Positions 1 to 12,039 are shown, counted from the stretch's first letter. The stretch: 64,000 nt of DNA from Kalaharituber pfeilii (GCA_015179045.1 WHUZ01000004.1:496001-560000); one strand, 5' to 3'. The notes: generated by a model from the letters alone, not told the origin. Translations and numbers: made by a program.

Positions 1-762
1 CAGAGAAGCGAGAATGACAGGTTCAAAATGCCTTTGAATGCTACGAGGCATTTCACTAAGCGTACAGCTTGCTATCCTCTCCCGGAGCTCAACGTTTTTC
101 AAGCTGGGCTTTTTTCTCCCCTGTAGAGCACTGTAGAGCACTGTAGAGCACTGTACTGAGTACTAGGGAATGCCCCGCAGGATCTGAAACAGCTGTGCAT
201 ACGATATGATATGCACACGAGCTGATTAAGGAGCAGCCCAGGATCGGGAGTGTGCGACTGTCTGGCAAAGGCGTTGTTGATTCGACTAACTTGCATTGCG
301 CCGAATGGAAGGCGCGTGGGGAAGTTCCAGGTATCCTCAAAACTGAGCTGTCTATACAGAAGCCGTACTATCGAGAGAAACCCAAGTTGGTTCCTCTTAC
401 CCGCCCATAGCAGTGCGATACTGGGCAGCAAGGCAGTTGGGCAAGACGGACGCATGTCCCCGCAGCACCCCACTGTGCGCCTCTTCCCCCCGTTCCTAGT
501 CTTGGCGTCAATCGTCATCAACTTCAACGGCCCGAGATGACCTTGGACGTTCACTTCTGCAACCCATCGATACCCAATACCCCCGTACTGCAGAGCCTCG
601 AACCTCCCGACGCGGCCCGACTGCACTCTTCCGAGTAGTCCCAGAATCAGCTGGAGTTCCCTATACATACGTCTTCAATTTTTCACTAGGCCCCCCGCTC
701 ATATACCCCTCAACTTACGCACTTCCCCCCCGCAATACATCATCCCTCCGTAAGGACCTGTC
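1..762. other. Upstream region of VPS29, no gene seen
   Basis: No supported coding region. ORFs overlap on both strands here but none resembles a known family. A short perfect tandem of about 11 bases (unit like CTGTAGAGCA) occurs three times near 120-152. The stretch just before 763 should hold the VPS29 promoter and 5' UTR; no clear TATA box was seen. Confidence 0.5.
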
Positions 763-1635
763 ATGACGTCGCGGCTGGTTTTAGCCATTGGTGACCTCCA
801 TATTCCTGACAGGGCTCCAGTACGCTTATCTCCTTCCTTTTCCCATGCATTCAAGAATAATCTATGATCTTATAGAACTCGTTTTACTATTCCTACCATA
901 ACTATATTTCATGACATAAGTGCTGACGCCTCATCACCTAGGGCATACCTGCCAAAGTAAGGAAGTCACGTTTATCCACAGCCTCTCAAGCGAATGCTTA
1001 ACAGAGTTTTAGTTTAGAAAGCTTCTTGCCCCTGGGAAGATCGGTCAAATTCTCTGCCTTGGAAACTTGACAGACAAGGAAACCTATGACTTCCTCCGAA
1101 GTGTCGCACCTGACCTTCAAATCGTCAAGGGGGAATTCGACGTAGAAGCCCCTAACCTTCCTCTATCCAAAGTCGTCACCCACGGCAGCCTACGGATTGG
1201 ATTCACCCATGGACATACCATCATTCCGCAGGGAGATAGTGACAGCCTGCTCATTGCGGCCAGGCAGATGGACGTGGATGTGTTGGTGTGGGGTGGTACC
1301 CATAGGTTTGAGGCATATGAGTTGGAGGGAAAGCTGTTTGTGAATCCGGGTACAGCAACTGGTGCTATATCAAGTGGTTGGTGGGCGGAGGGAGAGTCAC
1401 CTATACCTAGTTTTTGCTTGATGGATGTAAGTGCTTCGGGGTGCACGGTCATCCGCCTACAACCCCGGCTCACGAGCTATGCTGATATGTATTGCGAATC
1501 CAGGTGCAAGGCTCTGTCTTAGTTCTCTACGTCTATCAATTACGAACGGACGAGAAGGGCATCGAATCTGTATCAGTCGAGAAAGTCACATTCAGGAAGG
1601 AACTTCCTGCTCCACCAATAACAGACAAGGCTTAA
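763..1635 (+). CDS. VPS29: Retromer subunit Vps29 (four exons)
   Basis: Vps29 is the metallophosphoesterase-fold subunit of retromer, which with Vps35 and Vps26 returns cargo from endosomes to the Golgi. Splicing as 763-819, 942-956, 1013-1426 and 1504-1635 gives 205 residues in one frame. The product begins MTSRLVLAIGDLHIPDRAP, continues PAK-FRKLLAPGKIGQILC, and has the family motifs GNLTDKETYD, KVVTHGSLRIGFTHGHTIIP, GGTHRFEAYE, NPGTATGA and SFCLMD. The end is VLYVYQLRTDEKG and so on, as in known Vps29 proteins. The family is normally 180-210 residues. Exon 2 is a 15-base microexon in phase 0, needed to rejoin the conserved PAKFRKLL stretch. The start was chosen because it gives the conserved GDLHIP N-terminus. 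Confidence is high; only the exact edges of exon 2 are inferred. Confidence 0.95.
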
Positions 1636-2754
1636 TCTCAATCCATTTCAATTTGAATAATCACAGATCGAATTCCAACTTTCACAACCATATTGTATAT
1701 GATGAGCAGATCTCGAAGTTCCCCAGGCTCCAGATCTGTATGTTTCATGATGAACTGGCCTCCAGATTAGCAAAGAAAACATACACACGCAAACCACACC
1801 TACTGTGATTCATTCATTGCTTTGCTCAACGACTCACGACGGAACTGAGTTGATTTGAGTGAAGTTGCCAGATACGTCTATTATACCAATGGCTTGTGTG
1901 GGGATCAGTCAATCGTCTTTGTGATATTTTGTTTCATTCCCTAGTTTCTTCCTTCTTCGGAGTTGGTCGATGTACTTCAACGCTAGAGTAGTAGCTGCTT
2001 AAGCGCATAATATTACAAGGGATACATAAAACTTCATCTCAAAGATGACACTGGTCCCTGGACCGTTTCTCAGATATAACGCTATGGTATGTGGTAGGTT
2101 ATAGTGCAGGGAAGTCTGACAAGTAGACAGTTCCCATAGATTCGGCGCTAAATGTGGGGATTAGGGGCATGTATACAGTACCTACGCCCAAGAGCCCGGT
2201 ATATGTATGACCAACGGGGCACGAACTACATTATATCCTTCTCCTTATGAAACTACTTCCCCACATGACACTCCATATCCGTAAAAAACGATATTTCCCC
2301 GCTAAAACATGTTTTCTTGTGGCTAACTCTAGCGGGTCTCCCTATCAATCAGTGCATTTTTCGAGAAGAACAGCATTCCTGCTTTGGATCTATGCCAAAC
2401 TCCATCAGGCATCCTCCGTTGACCATGTTAAAGACCTGGTCCGTCTGGGGCCCTCATGAGCGTGCTTTAGACAAGAGATCGCTCCTGGCCCGTCGGTTGT
2501 TGTGATTTTGTTAAAGAAGTAGCGCTCTCGCTTTCAAATCAACAGCCCAACGTAGCCAGGCTTTCCTCCGCGGACCAAGTTATAGACCAGGTCCGTCTGC
2601 AACTCCAATGTACCCAGGCGCCATTGGTATAAACCCCCAGATGCTAGCCAAAAGGTATAAGGAAATGAAAAACAATTGAACTATTGGACAAAACGAGCAC
2701 AATAGAAAAAAACGGAAAAAAAAAAACACATAGGGGTAACGTACAAAGAAATCG
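1636..2754. other. Intergenic, no gene recognised
   Basis: No ORF here matches anything I know. The first few hundred bases are likely the VPS29 3' UTR. The rest lies between that gene and a degenerate repeat. Confidence 0.4.
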
Positions 2755-3562
2755 TTTGCATTACCTGGGAAAAGGCAGCTATGCGAGAGGCTGTCGGAAA
2801 TGCTGTCAGAAGGGCGATAGGATGGGCGGTAGGAGAGGCGGATGCCGGAGAGGTGGGGATGCGAGAGTGGTGGCGGTATATGCGGAAGCGACAGAGGAGG
2901 ATGCGAGATCTAGAGGCGGCAGGAGAGAAGCGGCGGAGATGGGGATGAGGAGAAACGGCGATGCAGGGTGGTGTGGATTTAGAGGCGCAGATGCAATAGA
3001 GGGCGAGAGAGGCTACAGGAGAGGATTGACTGTGGAAAGGGAGGGTTGGAGGGGCGGCAGGTACAAGAGGTTGGGGAGTTGTCTATTTTCCGAATTGATC
3101 GATAGCTTCGTGAAGTGGTATTTCTGTTGTCTCCAGTGATGGAGGTTACAACCAGAGGCTATAGAGGAGTATAGAATTGGGGCTCCGGCTCGATTTTGAG
3201 CTGGAGAAGAGGGCTGTCCAGCATCTTTCTAAAAAGATGGACTGTGATGCTCCGGTTCCCTATGATTAAATTCTAGTGCAACCAGAGCAACCTGTTTCTA
3301 ATTCCTGCGTTGATTTTTCTTTGATGGTGCAGGTATACGAGAGATGGTGGGAGAGGCAAGACTGCTGCACTGTACCTGAGAATGTCAATGCAGTCGGCAT
3401 GTATTTATTGCATGGTAAGGTGCCTTACATTGAGGGCTATTATTGTGATCTGAAGCTGCAGACGCCCCTCTTTTAAAGTCTCAGTGGTGGTATATGCTCT
3501 TTACTCTCGATATTAGATGCAATGGCACTGTGCAACGTCGGAATGAATAGCACCTCCGGGTG
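2755..3562 (+). repeat. Degenerate dispersed repeat, copy 1 (pogo relic with B-box-like part)
   Basis: This stretch is similar, block by block, to the reverse complement of about 44715-45810. Shared blocks in order are: a GA-rich head ending TACAAGAGG; a B-box-like site (degenerate here) followed by GAGCTGG and AGAGGG; a hairpin CATCTTTCTAAAAAGATG at about 3221-3238; GTGCAGGTAT with GGTGGGAGAGGC and CTGCACTGTAC; AAGGTGCCTTACATTGAGG; a run like TATATGCTCT; and GCAACGTCGG at the end. The last part corresponds to the decayed pogo transposase seen in copy 2. The 151-residue ORF in the GA-rich head has highly biased composition and is probably not a gene. Edges are approximate. Confidence 0.7.
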
Positions 3563-4356
3563 TTGCTACATTACCATGCATTAGATGTCCTACGTAAACC
3601 AGCATTCGGTCCAAAGATCTTACATTGTCAACAGTAATCACCATATAGTAAGAATGCATGTACACATTTCGTGAAATACGCAGCGGTAAGAAATAGCCAA
3701 TCGAGATACGTGCCGACCAGTTACCCTGAACTAATGTCCGATCTAGCAATTTTTAGAAATATCAACCCCTCCGAGCTGTCTAGTACGAGCTGTCAATTAG
3801 TTGCCAAGAGTTGGATTGCTTGACAAAAAAACTCATGCTATTCCAATGCATGCTACTCTAGAAAGAAAGTTCTCCCCTCACGGGCCGGAATTCGGTACAT
3901 TAATCAAAGGTATCATTCAGGCTTTTCCTAGGGTATTTCCTTCCTCATGTCCCACAAATATCGCTGGATTCTTTTCTCTTCGGCGCTGGAACTGTACGTA
4001 GTCTTGTTGCCCGCAGGTAGGGCGATATTTCCCATGTGTAGCTGAATGCTTGTTCCGGCTTTAGTGAGCGGGTGGTTTGAAAGCCTGAGATCTTGATACC
4101 GTAAGTCACTTGTATATTTTCTTGTAAGATAAGATCAATGCTTTAGCAGAATTCCAATGTGAAAATACTAGTACTTATGTAACTTGTGAAGTGGCAAATA
4201 AAAATACATTTGAAAATGGGCAAAAAAAAAAAAAAAAAGAAAAAAAAAGAAAAGAAAAAAGAAAAAAATTTGAATGAGCTATGCAGAAGCAGGACTAACA
4301 AATAACACTCCGTAAATCCCATATATACCACTAATGAATACCCAACATGAAGCATT
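3563..4356. other. Intergenic 3' of noxA, with A-rich tract
   Basis: No gene seen. A nearly pure A tract interrupted by single G residues runs from 4222 to 4267, about 90 bases beyond the noxA stop codon. In noxA orientation this is a poly-T tract, so it is not an ordinary poly(A) remnant of that transcript. Confidence 0.5.
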
Positions 4357-6706
4357 CTAGAAATTTTCTTTGCCCCTGTATGCCAATGAGTCAGCAGAAG
4401 TGTCATTTGCAGTAGCGTGAAAGGTTGCACGTACCAGACAAAAGAGAAACCTGGTTCTGAGTATTGGTTGCATTTATTGTGCAACGTGGATCCAAGGACT
4501 TTGGGGCCACAGAAAACTGTGCATGCATTTTTAGCAAATAGTCATTTAAGTGGAAAAATAAAACCCAAGGGGAGACTTACAGACACCCACTTCTGCGGGT
4601 GCATGAATCAGGCGGATAGCTTTGAAGATAGTATCCCAGTTCGGCCGTCCAAAATTTGTAGGGGCTCGTAGTCCTGTGATTGTATCCTTATCGGCGTTTG
4701 CATCGTTGATCATGATGTTTGTGGCATCGTCGGACTTGATTTTTGCGGTGAGATAGGTATGGATTTCAATCAAGTGCGAGATATCCTGTGCTTCTATGGC
4801 AAGCAACAAAGATCTGAACCACTCGAAAGACTCGAAATCACGGCTATATATGTCTTAGTCAATGACAACAATTACGTAGTAACTGAGGCTCAATCTTACC
4901 AAATCCAGAAGAAGTAAACTTTGGAGAGGCGAGTTTTCTTCTGCGGGTAGTTTGCCCGATACCATATACTCTTAAGAATGGATGCAAATGGTGTCACACC
5001 GATACCAGCACCAACAAGCACTGAGCACTCGAAATTGAACACATCCTCGGACGCGCTGCCAAATGGTCCATCAATGTAAACTAAGCATATGGGTCAGTAA
5101 AACCTCAATTTTGGTCTTGTTGGAAGCGATCTTACCTCGGGGAAGCACTCTTCTGAGAGCTGGGTCGACATCATCTCGAGTTCTGGCATCAACACCAATA
5201 ACTCTAGATTCTCTTGCTTTCTTCTTCTCATCCCTTCCTTTCTTATCAAAATTGCATCCTAGTGTTTTCGCTAAGGCTTTGGTAAAATCTCCAACACAAC
5301 GTATATGCACGGAAATGTAGTCTTCTTCTGGTGCACTTGTGAGCGTGAAAGGGTGATATTGCCAGAGTGAAACTTCCGGGCAACAAAAGAAGATATACTA
5401 AAGAAGCCTGTAAGAATGTTATAATTTTAAAGGCAGATAACAAATAGGACTTACCTGTCCAGCTCTGGGATTGGTATGCTCCTTCTTGATTTGGATCTCA
5501 ACGACATTACTTGGGTGCTCGATGACTTTGCTAATATATGTCTTGTGCTTGCCTCGAACTTCACGCATAATGCGTTCCGCAAGGTATATCAATCCGCCCA
5601 CCATCCAGAACTTCCAGAAGACGCCAATACCGTCACAGAATGGCTCTCTATCGGGCTTGATCATACAGAAAGCTCCATGGAAAGACCAAAAAAGGAAGAA
5701 GATAAGAAATAGATGGTGAGTGTACCTAATGATTATTAGCTGCGTATTTCAAGGGCAGACAGCATCACAACATACCAAAAGCGTTCGAAATTTGCCCTTC
5801 GAGGTTTCTCAACGGCAGTCAATACCATGGCCATTAAAGCGAAGAGCATGATATATCCCGTCCAACCTGGACCAGATACAAAGTTCAACTGTAGCCATCC
5901 GACGAAGCCCAATCTCTGTTTAATCGCGAACTGTGCGAAGTTGTTCCAATGTGCGATAGTGTGAAGCCAAGAAAAGAATACAATAGACCAAGCAGTTACT
6001 ACAAGCTATTAGTGACGCTTCAGACAGACAAGACTGGGGTTTTTGTTACATTTATGGAAAGTTATGTTCTTATCTATATGATTATTATTATTAGTATGTT
6101 GCAAGACATTAGACGTTGTATGGCTTTGACTCACCAAATTGAATTATTCCGTTAAGTGGTGTCTGTCGTGCAATGGAGATAAGTGTTCGGCATACAGCTA
6201 ATCAATTGAGGTCAGTATCATCAAGTACCTAAGAGGCTGTTCATAGGGAATACTAACGTAATAAAACGATCGCAACGTCGACATGAAGTACCAAAGCTGC
6301 AGAACGTGCGATTGGTAGTGTGATACCAAAGATAGCCCTTGGGCCCACCAGATTGTCCTACAGTTATAAAGAGATCAGTCACCTGACTTCAAGCAAAGGG
6401 GTCACCAAGTATCGCCAGCGATAGGTCACCGTACTTTTAGTGTATAATGTATGAAGGCAAAACCGAAGACAAAGAGGTGCAACAGAACGAAGACACCAAC
6501 GAAGCTGTACACCATTTAGCATCCCTCAAGTATGCACTCTGGACCTAACTTCACTTACATTCGTCGATAACCTTCATTAACCATCCTATAATTTCGTCAG
6601 TGAAGGACTATAAATGTAGAAATAATGGTACATACCAGCGATCAAATTTCTGCTTCGGAGTGAGGGGCTTTGGAACTTCCGTGACCACCTCCGCCGACAC
6701 CATCAT
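4357..6706 (-). CDS. noxA: Superoxide-generating NADPH oxidase, NoxA type (about 13 exons)
   Basis: Fungal NADPH oxidases are membrane flavocytochromes that pass electrons from NADPH through FAD and two hemes to oxygen, and they control hyphal fusion, sexual development and polarity. Reading through about 12 introns gives a contiguous protein: [19 protein letters not shown], then [14 protein letters not shown], heme-bearing helices ([39 protein letters not shown]), the FAD-binding [18 protein letters not shown]-binding [11 protein letters not shown] and [13 protein letters not shown], then [21 protein letters not shown] and a last tiny exon encoding GKENF-stop. The start was set at 6706 because the frame upstream of FDRW opens only there; the more upstream ATG near 6725 is in another frame. 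The short N-terminus argues for NoxA rather than the N-terminally extended NoxB, but that choice is from memory of the families. Confidence 0.9.
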
Positions 6707-8509
6707 TTTTGCTAGCGGTGGCCATCTCGACCTCTCTGACTGACCTCCAAAGCCGCTCATTGGTGTACCCCCCGCTTCTGTTTGTTATTATGTACTGTAA
6801 AGAGCGATGCGATCCACGCAATGCTGGAAAGAAATGCACCAGATCGCTTGTTGTTCAGGCCCTGCTGAACTGCTGGAATGATTCGCAGTGAATAGATGGG
6901 CGGGCGCAGCCAGAAAATGGTGACAAAAGCGCGAAATAAAAAGAACAAACAAAGGGTAGAGAAATCAAAGAGAAATGGCTGAGGAACAGAAGGCGAGTGA
7001 GGGAGAAACTCACTTGAGAGCTAAGAGGTGGGTGATGTTAACAGTGGACCTGAAGATCTAATAATTTGAGATACCCCGGTCTGCATCAGTCTCAAGGGAG
7101 AGGAAACAGAGTACCTGCACGGGGGGGTCTTGTAGTGAATATGATAGCACCACCCCATGTGCCCAGGAACACAAACGCCTGCATTTAACTTGCCATCGGC
7201 GTCAATCAGGTGGCCAGCAAGAGAAGCTACATAAATGACCTGTTCTAAAAGGAAGCTGATAGTGTCACCATCGTGATCTGCTAGCCTGTGTATGACCTAT
7301 CTCATATTTCTCCAGATGGACGCCTCCGGACAAATAAGGCCACAGCAATGGAAAGATGGTATGGCACCATGACGCATCAGCAGCGGAGTCGTTCGTCGAA
7401 CAGGGGCGTGGCGCTTATGTTTCATCGTGAAACCACAATTGCTACCAGGGCCATGTACCAGATTCCGGATGCCCTGTAAGTCGCGTCCTTTCTGACACCT
7501 GCACCCTGCGCAATGCCTCCCACCACCGAAGGTAAGCAACTGAAGCTGACTCCTTACAATTCTTGTGCTATTTGGTGAAGCCCATTTTGGTATCACTCCG
7601 AAACCCTACAATATCTTTGTTGCAGCCGTAGGCAACCGGAGTGGGAGCACAGAGCAACCGGATGCCTGCCCCAGTTCACGACGGTTTGTCACTGTTCTGC
7701 TCAAGGAATGACGGAATTTCATGCGAGATATGCTCGCCAGAAAAAGTCCTCGGGATGGCGGACTGTCCTTTGGGCCCACATTCCTGCATACATCCTGGGT
7801 ACAGTAATTCCGAAATTGCAGCATTTCTTGGTTGTGACACATCTTGTCAGCCTGTCTCACACAAGTGTAGCATTATTTTTATCCCTATGTATGGAAATGT
7901 TCAATTGTTAGTACCAGTCTTTGGTATATTGGTAGATCGTTGATGTCTAATATTGCTGGAAATGGATCAGACGATTGTCGATTCGCTTGGTTCCTTCTTA
8001 GTGCACACCTAACCGTTGAGGCCCTGCATCCTTACCTCCAGATTCAGAAGATCGGATGAGTTGTATCCGTCGCTTGCACAAGCACTTCTGCTCCAAAATA
8101 CACCATAGGCATTTCGTCGAAAGATCAAAATTGTTATTTACTGGTTTTGCTTTCATTCTTTCCTTGGATTTGGAAACTTTTAAGGTGTACAGTCACCCAA
8201 CCTTACCGCTAGACTTGATTCCAAAGTAATTACCGTTGCTATGGCAATTGACCAATTAATCCCGTGAATTCCCAACCAGACTAGTGAATCCATCTGTGAA
8301 AGGCACCACCAATAAGCAGTGCAACTCAGCTATTACTTGAAATACCTAATCTCGGCGCTCCGATCAGAAGGTGTAGGACGAACTTGAGTCTGGTCTCAGT
8401 ATGCTTTCAAAGCACCTGGGCGACACGCTTTCATGGCCTTTGTTTTCCATTATTCGTTCTGTATGCGACTTCAGATTGTCGAACTTTTCATCTTACCAAA
8501 ATACAGTTA
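6707..8509. other. noxA upstream region, no other gene seen
   Basis: About 1.8 kb between the noxA start and the left end of the pogo transposon. Small ORFs overlap in several frames and none is recognisable. The region next to 6707 should contain the noxA 5' UTR and promoter. Confidence 0.4.
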
Positions 8510-10755
8510 CTATACCCAACCGGACAACGATCGACCATTGCATAACGCTCGGCGCCCAGAGATACCTACGGATATTGAACAAAAACGGCCAGTCCGGCAA
8601 CCCATTATTCCAGCACATCATGACTTCGACTATAGGTAAATACAGCACGCTAAAGCTAATGGTGATGACTACATCGTACAGAAACAAAAATTCAATGCTC
8701 CACAGTCAACATAATCTCCATACCATATAGTTAGACCCCCCCCAATAGCCTCCACCACTATACCCACTACCAGAGGACTCCAGTGATATGCCTATATTGC
8801 TAATTCATACTCCCAATTGCCTTTCTGAATTCCATGGTCAGTTGAAGCCATAGGCTAACGTATTGGGATAGGGTACGTACCGTATAATGACAGAAATGAC
8901 ATGGCACGTTCAATTCGCTGCAAATCAGCCCCCTCGGCATTAAATTTCCTCTGGCGTGCTGCCCTTGATATACGTATACGCCCGCCACCACGTTTAGGCC
9001 CTTGCCCTGTACCTGCCCGTGAATTCTCTACAGTTCTAGGATTTGCCTACTACTCTGCAGCCTTCTGCGCTTTGGCAGCTTTTCGCTCTGCTGCTTTGGC
9101 AGCCTTTTCGGCATCTTCAACCTCCTTGCGCGCAATACGAGCTTTCTCACGTTCAATATAGGCGCGATCGAGAGTGCGGGGGCCCTGAATTTGCTTAGTT
9201 GAACGCGGCTTCACAGTCTTACCATTACGCAGCTGTTTGAGCGTCTCGGCATTTGGTTCAACTATACGATGCTGTACAAGCTTGCGCTCAAGGTAATCAC
9301 GATAATTGTACACCACCGCACGGGTATTTGGCGTCAAGTCCAGTTGTGATAGCTCGGTGCGGAGGGTAGCTACCTTCATAGGGGTATTGGTAGGCTCTAG
9401 TTCAGGTAATTGGAGTAATTTTGCCTCAGTCCGCCCAATAACCTCCTCCGGCCGTAGTGGCCATATGCCAGTAGCTTTGAATGCACTAGTGATATTGGAT
9501 TTGGTGAGTGCAGCATGTCTAGCAGTGCATAGGACCTCCCAGAATTCCACCTTTCCAAATGGTTGATCAGGGTGGTTGTATATGAAGTCTTGAAGCCCAG
9601 TCCGGTATGCTCGTGTCAGCGGTGAGAAACACCCTACGTCGAGAGGCTGCATAATGTGTGTAGAGTGCGAAGGCAGGCAGAACATGATGATATTATGGTC
9701 TAGGGCATACTCCACGATAGACCAGCTGACATGTGATGAGTGCCCATCGACAATAAGCAGGCGATATATTGGCTTGGTGGTGGGGGGGGTAGCGGGTCGG
9801 GTATGCGGTTCGAAATGCTTTTTCATGAAGTCTAGTCCAAGTTCATCATCCATATAGCCACTGGGTGATCGGCTAAAAGATGCTGGTGTATCATGTACAC
9901 CACCTGTACCGTAGAAACCAGCACAATGCACCTTATTCTTCCATACAATAAATGGTGGTATCACGTGACCTAAGGAAGAGACACTCTCGAGGACTGTGCA
10001 GAATTCTCTGCTACCATCTGTGATAGCTATCTTATGTTTTGTAGATGCCCTAACGATAGCTTTTTGCCTACCTACTGCTAGACCAATAATGACTCCCTTT
10101 TCATCGCAATTCCACAGATTTTCAGGTAGTATATGGTATTGCCGGAGAAGACTACGTAGCTTGATGTACCATAAACGCTGTTCCTCTATGTCCGCTGTAG
10201 CTTTCGCACGTATCTTCTCTAGGTATTGGACGTACTTAAGCTTGATATCCGGGTGTCTTGAGAGGAAACGGTTGTGCCAGTTTATACCGGGAGGATCAAC
10301 CTTCTTCTTTCCCGAAGCTCTCTCACGCAGTAGAATATATGCCATCGACCGAAGCATAAGTACCGTGACCGGGAAGCCCATATCTGACATTTTTTTACAC
10401 CAGTCAACAATTGCATCTTCCTCTGCTGTAGTAAGTAGCTGATAGTCCTGTCGGCCTTTGGCACGGCTTTTCTGTACTCCATGGCATCGTCGGCGTAATG
10501 TTGTAGGATTAACACCAAATGCTTTAGCTATTTTCGCTTTTGACACATCTGGATGCTTATAAGCATAGTTTATAGCACGTGCTAGCTGACTGTCATGAAG
10601 CTTTAGCTCTTTTTTCGATTTGGGAGGCATCGCGGGTAGTTAATTAGGTAGTTGACAAGTATAGAAAGTCAAAACGGGGTGGGGAATGCGTTTGAAAATT
10701 GGCCAAGGAATGTCGATCGTTATGCAATGGTCGATCGTTGTCCGGTTTGGTATAG
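8510..10755 (-). mobile_element. Apparently intact pogo-family (Tc1/mariner) DNA transposon
   Basis: The ends are 38-base terminal inverted repeats, 8510-8547 and 10718-10755, which match at 37 of 38 positions (the mismatch is at position 8). Both begin CTATACC and contain CCGGACAACGATCGACC. Each end is flanked by the dinucleotide TA (8508-8509 and 10756-10757), the expected target duplication of the Tc1/mariner/pogo superfamily. The element is 2246 bases long and carries one uninterrupted transposase gene in the minus direction, with about 125 bases before it and 540 bases after it. The near-identity of the ends and the intact frame suggest recent insertion and possible activity, which is inference. 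Confidence 0.95.
9050..10630 (-). CDS. Pogo-type DDE transposase, intact
   Basis: This is a 526-residue single-exon protein of the pogo/Tigger/Fot family. The N-terminus (about residues 10-55) is a Psq-like helix-turn-helix with KAKIAKAFGVNPTTLRRR. A CENP-B-type DNA-binding stretch follows (about 60-140, with TAEEDAIVDWCKKMSDMGFP and NWHNRFLSRHP). The DDE domain shows ENLWNCDEKG (first Asp), YRLLIVDGHSSH (second Asp) and HIMQPLDVGCFSPL (third Asp), with 35 residues between the second and third. The C-terminus is rich in Lys, Ala and Glu and probably forms a coiled coil. No frameshift or early stop is present. The start at 10630 gives MPPKSKKELKL, typical of the family, and lies well inside the element's inverted ends. 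Confidence 0.95.
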   Translation of the reverse strand: MPPKSKKELKLHDSQLARAINYAYKHPDVSKAKIAKAFGVNPTTLRRRCHGVQKSRAKGRQDYQLLTTAEEDAIVDWCKKMSDMGFPVTVLMLRSMAYILLRERASGKKKVDPPGINWHNRFLSRHPDIKLKYVQYLEKIRAKATADIEEQRLWYIKLRSLLRQYHILPENLWNCDEKGVIIGLAVGRQKAIVRASTKHKIAITDGSREFCTVLESVSSLGHVIPPFIVWKNKVHCAGFYGTGGVHDTPASFSRSPSGYMDDELGLDFMKKHFEPHTRPATPPTTKPIYRLLIVDGHSSHVSWSIVEYALDHNIIMFCLPSHSTHIMQPLDVGCFSPLTRAYRTGLQDFIYNHPDQPFGKVEFWEVLCTARHAALTKSNITSAFKATGIWPLRPEEVIGRTEAKLLQLPELEPTNTPMKVATLRTELSQLDLTPNTRAVVYNYRDYLERKLVQHRIVEPNAETLKQLRNGKTVKPRSTKQIQGPRTLDRAYIEREKARIARKEVEDAEKAAKAAERKAAKAQKAAE

Positions 10756-12039
10756 TAATCCACGGCCTTTAATTTTCCACAGAGCGTGCTAATTATAGGC
10801 TTTACATAAACATTCCCCTGAGCCGCTGTCAGACGCCCCTGCTCCCTCGCGCGGCAACCCTGTAGCCGTAAGCTGGGCTATGTAGAGCAAGTGCACTAAG
10901 CTACTAAAAAGTACCTCTGAAAGCACAAAGCGACTTGATATGGAGTCAAGTGCAATTGCGAAAGCCTTGTGTTTAAGTCACTCAAGCCATATAGCGATTC
11001 ACACAGACCTCGTGCACCTAACCTGCGCGGTTTGTATTGGTATGTATGTACAAATCAAATCAAATTTATCTCACTACATGGATAGGAAGACATGGATAGG
11101 AAGTGAGTATGATATGTAGTTGTCACTGTAACTAAGCCATGTGCCCTAGCTAGAGCCTCCTCCTCCTCCTCCTTATGGGTCTGCGTACGAGACGAGAGGC
11201 TGCACTGGGTGAGGAAGTTATGGCTTCGGGTTCGGCGGGATATAGGGCGAGTTGTGGTCATGAACATTTTATTAACTTGCCTGAGAGTGCACTCGAATGG
11301 CCATCCTGCAACCAATAGCTTAATGAGTCAGTCAAAGTCAGATCAATCTCAGGATCAGCTACTTGTAACTTGCACGTGCTATCATCCATAGGACTATTTC
11401 CGCGAGGTATTCTAGAACATGTATGTACTCGAGCACTTACTGTACTCTACATCGCGCAGATGTTTATGCACTTAAATAGTCAAAGCATGCGCACAACAAC
11501 CCTCCCGTCTGCAGAGGCATGAAGCAAATGTCAGAATGCTAGTCGGTATGCTGGCATACCTAAACCTGGCGCAGCTTACTTGTATTTTACAGGAAGTTAG
11601 CGTTTTCCAGTTAGCCGCCAACGGAAATTCTAATTCAAGATATTCAATATCAAGACGGAGAAATTGAACACCATAATCTATTCCTCAAACCAATATCTCT
11701 AAAACTCCGCATCACACACGCTCATCAGTATCAAAAACTCATAATCTCAGGAGTAAAAAACGGGAACAAAGGAAAAAAAAATGAATCTAATAGTGCCACA
11801 AGTACCGCTAACTTATAACCGTACGCGGGATGTCATGTTCTTTACCATGCCGTATTGCATAATATTCCGTGATAGTACCACAATGCAACAAAAAACAAAA
11901 GATGAAAGGTTTCTTCCCCCACCCAAAAAATACGCGACACAAAAAGGATATGTAACAAAATGGATAAAAACAAAAAAAAAGATATTGGTAAACGATTCAC
12001 AAATCACTAAATCAGTAATAATAATGTCATGCCCTTCAT
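10756..12039. other. Intergenic between transposon and phosphate permease
   Basis: No gene recognised. The part near 11750-12039 is A-rich and probably includes the 3' UTR of the phosphate permease gene, which ends at 12040 on the minus strand. Confidence 0.4.

Noticed and set aside
2684..3139. 151-residue plus-strand ORF
   Set aside because: Composition is extremely biased (Gly, Arg, Glu from a GA-rich tract), it has no known motif, and it lies in the head of a dispersed repeat.
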